Assembly (NCBI RefSeq): GCF_038594945.1
Contig: NZ_JBCFYD010000001.1
Location: 1,488,001-1,552,000 of the forward strand
Origin: Fodinibius sp. Rm-B-1B1-1
GTDB lineage: Bacteria > Bacteroidota > Rhodothermia > Balneolales > Balneolaceae
Reading direction: 5' to 3'
DNA length: 64,000 bases
The position numbers were made by a program, and so were the translations under genes. Within the stretch, counting starts at the first letter, position 1; each line of letters opens with the position of its first letter. Under the pieces are notes generated by a model. The model worked only from the letters and a program-made list of their open reading frames with translations. It made no database searches and was not told where the DNA came from. Below, piece by piece: positions 1-7,930 of this stretch.

Positions 1-99
1 GCTTTATTCAATCTGAAAATAAATCGCCGTTATTTGCAATATGCTTTTTCCCTTTTGGCGGTTGCGATGGCTTTAAAATTGATTGTTGAAGTTTTTTAG
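1..99 (+). CDS. C-terminal end of a membrane protein, possibly TSUP (TauE/SafE) family
   Basis: An open frame enters from the left edge and ends at a TAG at 97-99. The visible 32 residues are a short basic stretch (KINRRYLQ) followed by a hydrophobic segment (AFSLLAVAMALKLIVEVF) ending at the C-terminus. TauE/SafE-type permeases often end with a basic loop and a last helix like this, but other membrane proteins do too, so the family is only a guess. It faces ftsZ tail to tail across a shared terminator. Confidence 0.4.
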   Translation, partial: ALFNLKINRRYLQYAFSLLAVAMALKLIVEVF

Positions 100-111
100 A
101 CAGAATAAAAA

Positions 112-139
112 AAAGGAGTCCCGATCAAAGGACTCCTTT
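112..139. terminator. Bidirectional intrinsic terminator between the left-edge gene and ftsZ
   Basis: A perfect 10-bp stem (AAAGGAGTCC at 112-121 with GGACTCCTTT at 130-139) encloses an 8-nt loop. It is flanked by an A-run on the left and a T-rich stretch on the right, so it can stop transcription from the plus-strand gene at the left edge and from the end of the dcw operon. Confidence 0.75.
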
Positions 140-250
140 CATAATTTATAGCAATCAAAATCCCAGAGTAAAGGGATTGGAATGAGTTCAACTAACGTTG
201 GTCATTCCGTTATGTACATAGCAATCTAAACCGGATAGTAATCAGCGGTC

Positions 251-1591
251 TTAATCCATGATTTTGCGCAGGAATGCCGGTTGATCGGAATCGGTTTTGT
301 CGATTCGTTCACGGCGATTATTGAGCAACTCATTGCTTTTTTCCTGCTCGTCCTGCATTTCATTTTGGTTCTTGTTTTGTTGCTCTTCATCCTTATTCAT
401 TGGGCTTACATTTTTAAGTCCACGACGATGGAACGCCGGTTGATCCATCTGCTTAAGGTTCTTTTCACCTTTATAAAATGGTTCATTGGTAGCAGAGTAA
501 CGGCTGTGTCCCGTAACGTCACTGGCCTTGGGCATATCTAAATCATCAGATTTTGCCTCTTTCTTCTGTTGGTTCTTTTGCGAATTTGGAGCAACCCGTG
601 CTTCCTTACTGCTTTCAGCCAGATCGAACCCCGTGGCAATAACAGTAACGCGGAGTTCACCATCGAAGCTCTCATCAAGTACAGTACCCAGAATGATCTC
701 GGCATTTTCGCCGGCCTCTTGCTGGATGATACTCGTGGCTGTATTGGTTTCTTTCATTCCGAGATCGGCACCCGATGAAATATTGACCAGCACATTGCGC
801 GCCCCATTAATGCTAACCCCATCTAACAGGGGAGAATTAATAGCTTCGCGCGCTGCAATTTCAGCTCGGTCTTCTCCTGTAGCATTGGCTGCACCCATGA
901 TAGCAGCTCCACCATCGAGCATGGTTGTGCGTACATCAGCAAAGTCAAGGTTGATAAGACCAGGCATCAGGATGAGATCCGAGATACCACGTGTCGCATT
1001 ATAGAGCACTTGGTTGGCCTGTTCAAAAGCCTCCAAGAGCGTCGTATCTTCATCCGCAATATCCATCAGGCGTTCATTGGGGATGACAATTACGGTGTCA
1101 CTGTTTTTCTTGAGTTCCGTAATGCCTTCAAGGGCATACTTCATTCGCTTGGGCCCTTCACAATCGAAAGGCGTAGTCACAATTCCAACCGTCAAAATGC
1201 CTTTGCGTTTGGCAATACCTGATACAACGGGAGCGCCCCCTGTTCCGGTACCACCGCCCATTCCAGCCGTAACGAAGACCATATCCGCGCCTTCGATCGC
1301 TTCTTCAATTTCGTGTCGATTTTCTTCCACGGCTTCTCTGCCAATCTCAGGACGTGCTCCGGCGCCAAGTCCATTCGTGAGGTTTGCTCCCACTTGGATG
1401 GTCAGATCTGCCATGCTGTTTTTTAGTGCCTGTGCATCGGTGTTAAGAGCGATGTACTCCACACTGGTCAGGCCTTTCTCGATCATGTTGTTAACGGCAT
1501 TGCCTCCGCCGCCTCCAACACCTATCACTTTTATTTTCGCATTGTCTTGACCGTCGATGTCAAAACTAAAACGAGAGTTTAGGTTAGACAT
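251..1591 (-). CDS. ftsZ: Cell division protein FtsZ
   Basis: This tubulin-like GTPase polymerises into the Z-ring that organises the division machinery. The 446-residue protein has the glycine-rich nucleotide-binding region near residues 24-35, the tubulin signature GGGTGTGG at 112-119 and the T7-loop region NLDFADV at 214-220, which completes the GTPase site in the next subunit. A charged, Q/N/E-rich linker (about 330-435) leads to the conserved C-terminal peptide DQPAFLRK at 436-443, the docking site for FtsA and other partners. The ATG at 1591 is chosen because AAAGGAG lies 8 nt upstream and homology begins there; the frame stays open further upstream but that part has no FtsZ character. 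It is the last gene of the dcw operon. Unusually, a second copy of the C-terminal motif ([12 protein letters not shown]) lies in the linker at 383-394. Confidence 0.97.
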   Translation of the reverse strand: MSNLNSRFSFDIDGQDNAKIKVIGVGGGGGNAVNNMIEKGLTSVEYIALNTDAQALKNSMADLTIQVGANLTNGLGAGARPEIGREAVEENRHEIEEAIEGADMVFVTAGMGGGTGTGGAPVVSGIAKRKGILTVGIVTTPFDCEGPKRMKYALEGITELKKNSDTVIVIPNERLMDIADEDTTLLEAFEQANQVLYNATRGISDLILMPGLINLDFADVRTTMLDGGAAIMGAANATGEDRAEIAAREAINSPLLDGVSINGARNVLVNISSGADLGMKETNTATSIIQQEAGENAEIILGTVLDESFDGELRVTVIATGFDLAESSKEARVAPNSQKNQQKKEAKSDDLDMPKASDVTGHSRYSATNEPFYKGEKNLKQMDQPAFHRRGLKNVSPMNKDEEQQNKNQNEMQDEQEKSNELLNNRRERIDKTDSDQPAFLRKIMD

Positions 1592-1692
1592 AATATTTAC
1601 TCCTTTTTTTGATTGCTGTGTACTATTTATTGCTATTTGATTGCTATATGTTTTTCTCTTTGTGACAGCAGATATGGCTGCCGGCATATTTT

Positions 1693-2970
1693 TTAAAGTT
1701 CTTTGAACCAGCTCTTCATCCGTTCGGCAATACGATTCATTACCTTTTCCACGCTTGATCCCTTGGTGGATGACGGGACGATAGCCTGATTTGTAGGTCC
1801 GGAACCAGTTTTAATAGCATGCATAACCAGTCCGACACCTGTTGCATAAATTGGATTATTAACTTCTTCAATAAGTCCGCCGCTCAGGCCAATTGGCTTG
1901 CCGATCTTGGCGTCCATGCCCAAAATTTCGTTGGCCAGTGGACATACATTCTTAATCAGCGAACCACCGCCGCTAAGTACTACACCAGCACTGAGCGAAT
2001 CGGCATAGCCACTGCGTTTTACTTCGATGGCTACGATCTCCAGGATCTCTTCCATGCGCGCCTGGATGATTTTTGCCAGAATACTTTTGGTAATTTCTTT
2101 GGGTGGACGTCCTGCAATGCCAGGTACAGTAATGGCCTCGTCTTCTTCAATCATATCCACATAAGCTTCTCCGTGTTCACGCTTAAGTTTTTCGGCTTGG
2201 TCATCCAACACGCTTAATCCTACACGGATATCATCAGTAACCTTTTTACCGGCAATGGCGATAACAGCTGTATGACGGATCGTGTTATCCTGGAAGATTG
2301 CCACGTCTGTAGTACCGCCTCCGATATCCACCAGCACAACGCCGGCTTCTTTCTCTTCTTCATCGAGTACGGAATAGGAAGAGGCAAGTGGTTCAAGGAT
2401 GATATCGGCCACCTGATAACCAGCACGCTCAACGCATCGGTAGATATTTTTGGCAGCGGAAACAAGTCCGGTAATAATGTGGACTTCGGCCTCCATACGC
2501 ATGCCACTCATACCGACAGGATCTTGGATGCCATCCTGTCCGTCAACGACAAATTCTTGTGGAATTACGTGAATAATCTGCTGGTCAGTCGGCAGCATAA
2601 TGCGCTGACAATCTTCAAGCAGGCGTTCAACATCATCAACAGTAATCTCATTATCACGGTTGTTGATTGTGATGACCCCTTTGCTGCGCATACTACGGAT
2701 ATGGTCACCAGCAATTCCGACATTTACTGAATTGACTTCGATGCCAGATGCCAGCTGAGCTTGTTCAACAGCCGTTTGAATGGCATTAACGGTTTTGTCG
2801 ATGTTGACAACTACCCCGCGATTGAGCCCGTCACTCGGCGCCTTACCCACGCCCAGAATATGGATTCTATCTTGTGGATCGATAGACGCGACAATGGCGC
2901 ATACTTTTGTAGTACCGATATCCAGACCAACGACAATTCTGTCTTCTTGTTCTTCCATAATGTTATTCAC
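1693..2970 (-). CDS. ftsA: Cell division protein FtsA
   Basis: This actin-like ATPase tethers FtsZ filaments to the membrane and recruits late division proteins. It shows the actin-fold phosphate-1 motif [13 protein letters not shown] near the N-terminus, a phosphate-2 motif [15 protein letters not shown] in the middle, and GVVLSGGGS in the adenosine region. It ends with [15 protein letters not shown], an amphipathic helix of the kind that serves as the membrane-targeting sequence. Length (421-425 residues) is normal. The start is either the GTG at 2970 or the ATG at 2958; neither has a good Shine-Dalgarno site and the ATG is slightly preferred. It lies 101 bp upstream of ftsZ. A palindromic REP-like repeat fills the spacer between ftsQ and ftsA. 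Confidence 0.96.
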   Translation of the reverse strand: MNNIMEEQEDRIVVGLDIGTTKVCAIVASIDPQDRIHILGVGKAPSDGLNRGVVVNIDKTVNAIQTAVEQAQLASGIEVNSVNVGIAGDHIRSMRSKGVITINNRDNEITVDDVERLLEDCQRIMLPTDQQIIHVIPQEFVVDGQDGIQDPVGMSGMRMEAEVHIITGLVSAAKNIYRCVERAGYQVADIILEPLASSYSVLDEEEKEAGVVLVDIGGGTTDVAIFQDNTIRHTAVIAIAGKKVTDDIRVGLSVLDDQAEKLKREHGEAYVDMIEEDEAITVPGIAGRPPKEITKSILAKIIQARMEEILEIVAIEVKRSGYADSLSAGVVLSGGGSLIKNVCPLANEILGMDAKIGKPIGLSGGLIEEVNNPIYATGVGLVMHAIKTGSGPTNQAIVPSSTKGSSVEKVMNRIAERMKSWFKEL

Positions 2971-2998
2971 GTACTGTTATGTGATTTATTTAGTCATC

Positions 2999-3094
2999 AT
3001 GTCATGCTGAACTTGTTGTGTCCCGATTCTTCGGGGTTTCAGCACCTTTACACATTTCGTTTGTTAGATTCTGAAACGAGTTCAGAATGACACC
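2999..3094. repeat. REP-like palindromic intergenic repeat, copy A (ftsQ-ftsA spacer)
   Basis: Two imperfect inverted arms, GTCATGCTGAACTTGTT (from 3001) and GATTCTGAAACGAGTTCAGAATGACA (ending 3092), can fold into a long hairpin. The left arm carries an extra CCCGATTCTTCGGGG mini-hairpin that the other two copies lack. It belongs to the same family as the elements at 3882-3957 and 5438-5507. Confidence 0.75.
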
Positions 3095-3118
3095 GTAGTT
3101 CTTATTTTAATTCATGTT

Positions 3119-3868
3119 TTATTGTTCACGAGTTACAATCTGTCCCTCAAATCGAAGGTCAACAGAACGCATCTTTTCAATACCTTTCTTTTTGATGACT
3201 TCGCCATAAAATGCTTCCCAGTTGCGAAGTCGATTCTTAAAATCTCCTTTCCCAAAAATCAGTTTTACACCATTTTGGCTTGTCAGTGCGACAATGCCTT
3301 CGTTTGAGGATGTCCATGCTATTTCACTAATGGTAGCATCCGAAACATCACTTTGACGCACCGAGTTTAAAAATTCCGAAACGGTCCCAAAGGCTTCGTT
3401 ATTTAACGTATCCTGCATGGGGGCTGCCGAAAACCCATACAAAATGGGGACATCCACCGCCTTGCCAGGTACTATTGGCAGTCGAATACCTTCGTTATCC
3501 ACATAGATTTTTTTGCTGCCGTCAACAAGCAGAGCAATTGGTTCACGTTCGTTAATGCCGATACTCATTTTCCCATTTGGCGCTACACTGATGTCGGCAT
3601 GTTTGACGTAAGCAAGCTTTTCAAAATCATTTCTGATAGCACCGAAGTCCATACTGTCAGGGTGCATGCCGGTAGGTACATCAATAAGTTTCAGGTCCTT
3701 TTCGGATACAAAATGATTCCCTGAAAACTGTACCTGCTCAACCTTCATTGTTGAGCTCCAATAAAGTCCTCCAACAATAGCCAGTCCCAACACTAATACC
3801 GCACCGGCAATCCACGGCCAGGCGCTTGTGCTGTTTTGGGATTTAGTATGTTGCTTGTTTTTAGTCAT
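3119..3868 (-). CDS. ftsQ: Cell division protein FtsQ/DivIB
   Basis: This is a bitopic membrane protein that scaffolds the FtsQ-FtsL-FtsB complex and links the Z-ring to septal peptidoglycan synthesis. The 249 residues comprise a short basic cytoplasmic tail, one transmembrane helix (about 18-40), a POTRA-like region starting VEQVQFSGNHFVSEKDL (about 43-112) and a periplasmic beta domain with NEREPIALL and YVDNEGI, matching FtsQ family signatures. It lies between murC and ftsA in the usual dcw position. The spacers on both sides hold copies of the palindromic repeat, so its mRNA segment would be bracketed by hairpins. Sequence conservation in FtsQ is low, but position and topology agree. Confidence 0.92.
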   Translation of the reverse strand: MTKNKQHTKSQNSTSAWPWIAGAVLVLGLAIVGGLYWSSTMKVEQVQFSGNHFVSEKDLKLIDVPTGMHPDSMDFGAIRNDFEKLAYVKHADISVAPNGKMSIGINEREPIALLVDGSKKIYVDNEGIRLPIVPGKAVDVPILYGFSAAPMQDTLNNEAFGTVSEFLNSVRQSDVSDATISEIAWTSSNEGIVALTSQNGVKLIFGKGDFKNRLRNWEAFYGEVIKKKGIEKMRSVDLRFEGQIVTREQ

Positions 3869-3881
3869 TTATTCTACTTCA

Positions 3882-3957
3882 TGTCATCCTGAATTCGTTT
3901 CAGGATCTGGTGCAATTATTTTTCTATCATGGATGCTGAAACAAGTTCAGCATGACA
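3882..3957. repeat. REP-like palindromic intergenic repeat, copy B (murC-ftsQ spacer)
   Basis: Left arm TGTCATCCTGAATTCGTTTC from 3882 and right arm GATGCTGAAACAAGTTCAGC from 3932 to 3957 (ending CATGACA) are imperfect inverted copies. Each arm also contains its own small palindrome (ATCCTGAA/TTCAGGAT and GCTGAA/TTCAGC). Confidence 0.8.
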
Positions 3958-3987
3958 CGTTAATTATTTCGATTTAGCTCAGTTTTT

Positions 3988-5412
3988 TTATTTCAATTTT
4001 GATATTCCTGCTTCCAGTTTTTCAACAAATTCTTCTCCATATTTATAAATATCTCCGGCGCCCATCGTAATGATTACATCACCCGGTTCAACAATTTCTT
4101 CAAGCTTGTCCGGCAATCCGGTTTTATCCTCTACATAATGCACCTTTCTGTGGCCATATTCCTTGGCGACGTCGGCAATCAATTTTCCAGTCACACCTTC
4201 GATGGGTTCTTCGCGTGATGGATACACATCTGTAATAACGCACACCTCGGCATCGAAAAAAGAAGTTCCAAATTCTTTGTAGAGTTCTTGCGTTCGCGAA
4301 TACAAATGTGGCTGAAATACCGCAATAATGCGACGGTCTTTCCATCCTTTGCGAGCCGCATCAAGCGTAGCCTGTACTTCCGTTGGATGATGCGCATAAT
4401 CATCGATCACCATCACATCATCGGTTTCTGTTTTAAGCTGGAAACGTCGAAATACTCCTTGAAAGCGTTCCAGACCGGACTTTATCTCTTCGAAATCGAT
4501 ATCCAGTTCAAGTCCTACAGCTACAGCAGCTAAGGCATTTTTCACATTGTGTTCGCCGGGTGCCTCCAAGTTGATTTGACCAAGTTCTTCGCCTTCATTA
4601 ATTACGGTAAAGGTGCTGGTAAAATGATCTACCTCAATATCAACGGCACGCACCTGGGCTTGTGGCGTTAATCCATAAGTGATTGTGCGACGTTCTATCG
4701 ATGGAATAATACTCCGTACATTCGGATCATCAAGGCAAAGTGCTACGGCCCCGTAAAAGGGAACTTTGTTGGCAAATTCGATAAAGGCATCCTTTACATC
4801 CTCTAAGTTGTCATATATATCCAGATGTTCGGCCTCAATATTTGTAATAACCCCCAAACTTGGCGTAAGCCGCAAAAAGGTGCGGTCAAACTCATCGGCT
4901 TCAACCACGATAATATCACCTTTACCAACTACGGCATTGGTCTTGGAAAAACTGTGCACTTTGCCGCCAACCATGATAGTGGGATCAAAGCTGCCATCCT
5001 GGATCACGTGCCCAATCATAGTCGTAGTCGTTGTTTTGCCGTGGGTTCCTGCTACTCCTACGCCATACTTCATGCGCATCAGTTCGGCCAGCATTTCGGC
5101 CCGTTTGATAACGGGAATACCTTGTTCCAGTGCGGCCTTGGTTTCAATATTTTCTTCGGCTTGCACGGCACTGGTGAACACAACTACATCGGCGCCTTCG
5201 ATATTTTGGGCATTGTGGCCGATAGAAATATCAGCACCGAGCTCTTGCAGACGCTCAATCGTTTCTCCCATGTTGGCATCCGAGCCAGTTACTTTGTAGT
5301 CTTTTTGAAGCAGGATCTCAGCCATGCCACTCATACCGATGCCACCAATACCAACCATGTGGATATGGCGGGTGCGCCCGAAAATAGGTTGTGTTTGTAT
5401 TTTTTTACTCAT
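3988..5412 (-). CDS. murC: UDP-N-acetylmuramate-L-alanine ligase MurC
   Basis: It adds L-alanine to UDP-MurNAc, the first amino acid of the peptidoglycan stem peptide, in the cytoplasm using ATP. It has the N-terminal Mur ligase catalytic-domain motif HMVGIGGIGMSGMAEILL, the ATP-binding loop GVAGTHGKTTTTTMIGH, the central-domain motif ITNIEAEHLD, and DDYAHHPTEVQATL, typical of MurC. Length of about 474 residues is normal. The ATG at 5412 (MSKKIQTQPIF) is preferred over a GTG 15 nt upstream. It sits between murG and ftsQ, in the same order as other Bacteroidota dcw clusters. Confidence 0.97.
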   Translation of the reverse strand: MSKKIQTQPIFGRTRHIHMVGIGGIGMSGMAEILLQKDYKVTGSDANMGETIERLQELGADISIGHNAQNIEGADVVVFTSAVQAEENIETKAALEQGIPVIKRAEMLAELMRMKYGVGVAGTHGKTTTTTMIGHVIQDGSFDPTIMVGGKVHSFSKTNAVVGKGDIIVVEADEFDRTFLRLTPSLGVITNIEAEHLDIYDNLEDVKDAFIEFANKVPFYGAVALCLDDPNVRSIIPSIERRTITYGLTPQAQVRAVDIEVDHFTSTFTVINEGEELGQINLEAPGEHNVKNALAAVAVGLELDIDFEEIKSGLERFQGVFRRFQLKTETDDVMVIDDYAHHPTEVQATLDAARKGWKDRRIIAVFQPHLYSRTQELYKEFGTSFFDAEVCVITDVYPSREEPIEGVTGKLIADVAKEYGHRKVHYVEDKTGLPDKLEEIVEPGDVIITMGAGDIYKYGEEFVEKLEAGISKLK

Positions 5413-5437
5413 CTTTTGTCTTATCACTTTGTAACTG

Positions 5438-5507
5438 TGTCATCCTGAATTCATTTCAGGATCTTCAACATCGTTTTATTAGATGCTGAAACAAGTTCAG
5501 CATGACA
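5438..5507. repeat. REP-like palindromic intergenic repeat, copy C (murG-murC spacer)
   Basis: Left arm TGTCATCCTGAATTCATTTC from 5438 and right arm AGATGCTGAAACAAGTTCAG from 5481 (ending CATGACAC) fold back on each other. The right arm shares 26 consecutive bases with copy B. It occupies nearly the whole spacer between murG and murC. Confidence 0.8.
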
Positions 5508-5513
5508 CCGTAG

Positions 5514-6674
5514 TTATTTTGATTTAACCAATTCTACGATTTCAGTTGCGATTTCATTGGCTGCATCGGGTCGCGCTAATTGCTTTGCAGCCTTGTTCAT
5601 ACTATCCAGTTTTTGATCATTATTAATGATTTCTTTGACTGTATTTATCAGCTTATCATTTAACTCATCGTCAGTCAGTAATTCGGCAGCTCCATTTTCC
5701 ACCATTGAACGTGCATTTTTTGTTTGATGGTCACCGGCTACATTTGGCGAAGGGACCAAGATGCTTGGCTTGCCCGTTAGAGCCAGCTCCGAACAGGAGA
5801 GGGCCCCGGCACGACTTATTACTAAATCTGCCGCTGCATAAGCAGCTGGCATATCGTGGATAAAATCCTTGAGTCGTAAATGGCTAAAAGCTGTTGTATC
5901 GATTTTACTATTAAGCTTATCGAAATATCGTTTTCCGCATTGCCAAATAATCTGTAGATCCAATTCATTATGCAGCCTGTTTATATTCTGCTGCATCGCC
6001 TCATTGATGCTTTTGGCACCACCACTTCCACCTAAGATGAGAAGCGTCTTTTTATCACTGTTGAACTCAAACGTTTGTAAGGCTTCATTACGATCTTTTA
6101 TACTCAACGATTTTCTTGTAGGATTTCCGGCTAACTTTACCTTATCTGTCGGAAAATATTTTTCAGCATCAGCAAAGGCCGTAAAAATGCGTACGGCTTT
6201 TTTCCCCAGTATGCGATTGGTTACGCCGGGATAACTATTTTGCTCTTGGATAATCAATGGGATACCCATTTTACCGGCAACCCATCCGACGGGTCCAGCC
6301 ACATAACCGCCGCAAGAGATAACCACATCAGGGTTATACTTTTTGACAGTCGCAAAGCTTTGAACAATACTTGTTCCCAGTTTTATTGGGAATAGCAGGT
6401 TCTTAAGCGTAAATCGGCGATGAAATCCGCTAATCCAGATGCTGGTAATATCATAACCAGCCTTGGCAACGACTTCCCATTCCATGTGACTTTTAGTACC
6501 CACAAAGAGTATTTCCGTATCGGCACGAGAATCTTGTAGCGCATCAGCAATAGCGATGGCCGGGTATACATGACCGCCAGTACCCCCGGCTGCTATGAGT
6601 ACTTTAACAGCACCCATAGCAGCGGAGTCTGGACCGTCGTGCGATGATATGTTCTTTGTTGCAGCGCTATGCAT
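5514..6674 (-). CDS. murG: UDP-GlcNAc:lipid I GlcNAc transferase MurG
   Basis: This peripheral membrane glycosyltransferase converts lipid I to lipid II at the inner face of the membrane. It has the N-terminal acceptor-domain loop AAGGTGGHVYPAIAIADAL, the second loop SCGGYVAGPVGW, the GT28 C-terminal donor loop LGGSGGAKSINEAM, and the UDP-GlcNAc signature DLVISRAGALSCSELALTGKPSILVPSP. The ATG at 6674 overlaps the end of ftsW by 8 nt. A second ATG at 6617 (MGAVKVLIAAGG) starts right at the conserved domain and may be the true one. The C-terminus is followed by repeat copy C. Confidence 0.96.
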   Translation of the reverse strand: MHSAATKNISSHDGPDSAAMGAVKVLIAAGGTGGHVYPAIAIADALQDSRADTEILFVGTKSHMEWEVVAKAGYDITSIWISGFHRRFTLKNLLFPIKLGTSIVQSFATVKKYNPDVVISCGGYVAGPVGWVAGKMGIPLIIQEQNSYPGVTNRILGKKAVRIFTAFADAEKYFPTDKVKLAGNPTRKSLSIKDRNEALQTFEFNSDKKTLLILGGSGGAKSINEAMQQNINRLHNELDLQIIWQCGKRYFDKLNSKIDTTAFSHLRLKDFIHDMPAAYAAADLVISRAGALSCSELALTGKPSILVPSPNVAGDHQTKNARSMVENGAAELLTDDELNDKLINTVKEIINNDQKLDSMNKAAKQLARPDAANEIATEIVELVKSK

Positions 6675-7857
6675 AAAACACCGCTTTTTTGCTACTGTCG
6701 TATTTCGAAATATTCATTAGGATACCTATCATAATGCCTGCAAAGAGAATGTTGGTACCTCCGTAACTCACAAATGGCATAGGCAGACCAGTAACGGGCA
6801 GCAATCCACTTGCTACGCCGGCATTAATAAATCCATATAGAACAATAGTTAGGGTACAGCCCACGGCGATGAGCATTCCCATGATATCCGGGGCATTTTT
6901 GGCAATTTTCGCGATGCCGCGGAATAGGATAACAGTGAATATCAGAATAACCAGCCCAGAACCTACAAGGCCATACTCTTCAGCGATGATGGCAAAGATG
7001 AAATCATTATAAGGAGCTGGCAGGAAATTGCGTTGTGTACTTTTTCCGATTCCTACTCCGAATAGTTCACCTTGCGCAATGGCAATATGAGCTTGTTGTG
7101 CCTGATATCCTTCACTGACGTTAAATTCCGTGCTGTTGATATCAACAATTTGATCTACATATTGGTCAATTCGGCTCTGGCGTTCTGGGGATTGCCACAC
7201 AAAGGCACTGGCGCCAAGCAGGCCAATCAATACCAGGGTACTCAACTGCGTCATACTGACTCGACCCACAAACATCACCAATAGTGAAAGTGCAAAGAGT
7301 AGTGCTGCACTACTAAAATCCTCGATACCAATAAGTCCACAGGTGATAATCACCCAAAACATGATGGGCAAGAAGGCGCGTTTAAAGTCTTTGATATAAT
7401 CCTGTTTTCGCTCTAATAAAACTGAGATATGAATTAACAGGGTGGGGATTGCAAATGACGCTGGCTGGAATGAAAATCCTCCAATATTTAAAGATCGTTT
7501 TGCTCCAAATACTTCATTCCCAAATCCAAGAACTATAATCAGGAGTATCCAGCTGACAATAACGCCCAGTCGGCTAAATTTAGCCAGCAGATGATAGTCA
7601 ATTTTTGAAACAATAAGCATAGCCAGAAAGGCAATACCCACTTTTACGGCATGCCCTACTACAAGGCTGCCTGCAGTGGTATGTTTCGTCTCCGCAAAAA
7701 AGGCAATAGACGAATACACCGCCAGCATGCCGAAAATCATCAGCAGTATTACCGATACCAGCAAGAAACGATCACTACCCTGCTTGGGTGTATCGATGTC
7801 GTCCGGGCTGGTGCCCAGTATCGATGATATGTTATTTTTTGGCGTTGTGTATAGCAT
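6667..7857 (-). CDS. ftsW: Septal peptidoglycan polymerase FtsW (SEDS family)
   Basis: This polytopic membrane protein polymerises lipid II into septal glycan strands together with the partner PBP (the ftsI product here). The 396 residues contain about ten hydrophobic helices, the SEDS region GAKRSLNIGGFSFQPASFA (with the conserved W/L-I-G-F-Q-P-S-E-like segment), the long extracytoplasmic loop before GQGELFGVGIGKSTQRNFLP-like sequence, DFIFAIIAEEYG, and the C-terminal GLLPVTGLPMPFVSYGGT. These are the standard FtsW/RodA landmarks. Its position between murD and murG supports FtsW rather than RodA. The first 25 residues are cytoplasmic and hydrophilic. Confidence 0.95.
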   Translation of the reverse strand: MLYTTPKNNISSILGTSPDDIDTPKQGSDRFLLVSVILLMIFGMLAVYSSIAFFAETKHTTAGSLVVGHAVKVGIAFLAMLIVSKIDYHLLAKFSRLGVIVSWILLIIVLGFGNEVFGAKRSLNIGGFSFQPASFAIPTLLIHISVLLERKQDYIKDFKRAFLPIMFWVIITCGLIGIEDFSSAALLFALSLLVMFVGRVSMTQLSTLVLIGLLGASAFVWQSPERQSRIDQYVDQIVDINSTEFNVSEGYQAQQAHIAIAQGELFGVGIGKSTQRNFLPAPYNDFIFAIIAEEYGLVGSGLVILIFTVILFRGIAKIAKNAPDIMGMLIAVGCTLTIVLYGFINAGVASGLLPVTGLPMPFVSYGGTNILFAGIMIGILMNISKYDSSKKAVFYA

Positions 7858-7864
7858 AATTTCT

Positions 7865-7916
7865 GTTTTCAGTCTTCAGCTTTCAGCTATCTGATAATGA
7901 GCAGATAACTGAAAAC
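7865..7916. repeat. Nested palindrome in the murD-ftsW spacer
   Basis: Outer arms GTTTTCAG (7865-7872) and CTGAAAAC (7909-7916) enclose inner arms TATCTG (7888-7893) and CAGATA (7902-7907). Between the left arms are further short iterations of the CTTCAGC/TTTCAGC kind. The element fills most of the 73-bp spacer. No T-run follows, so it is not a canonical terminator. Confidence 0.6.
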
Positions 7917-7930
7917 TCAAGGCTGAGTTA

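Noticed and set aside
528-1550. Long plus-strand open frames opposite ftsZ
   Set aside because: They lie entirely antisense to a well-conserved FtsZ frame and encode low-complexity Ser/Ala/Pro sequences without motifs.
1592-1687. N-terminal extension of FtsZ by 32 residues
   Set aside because: The ATG at 1591 has a clear AAAGGAG site and FtsZ homology starts there; the extension has no conserved character.
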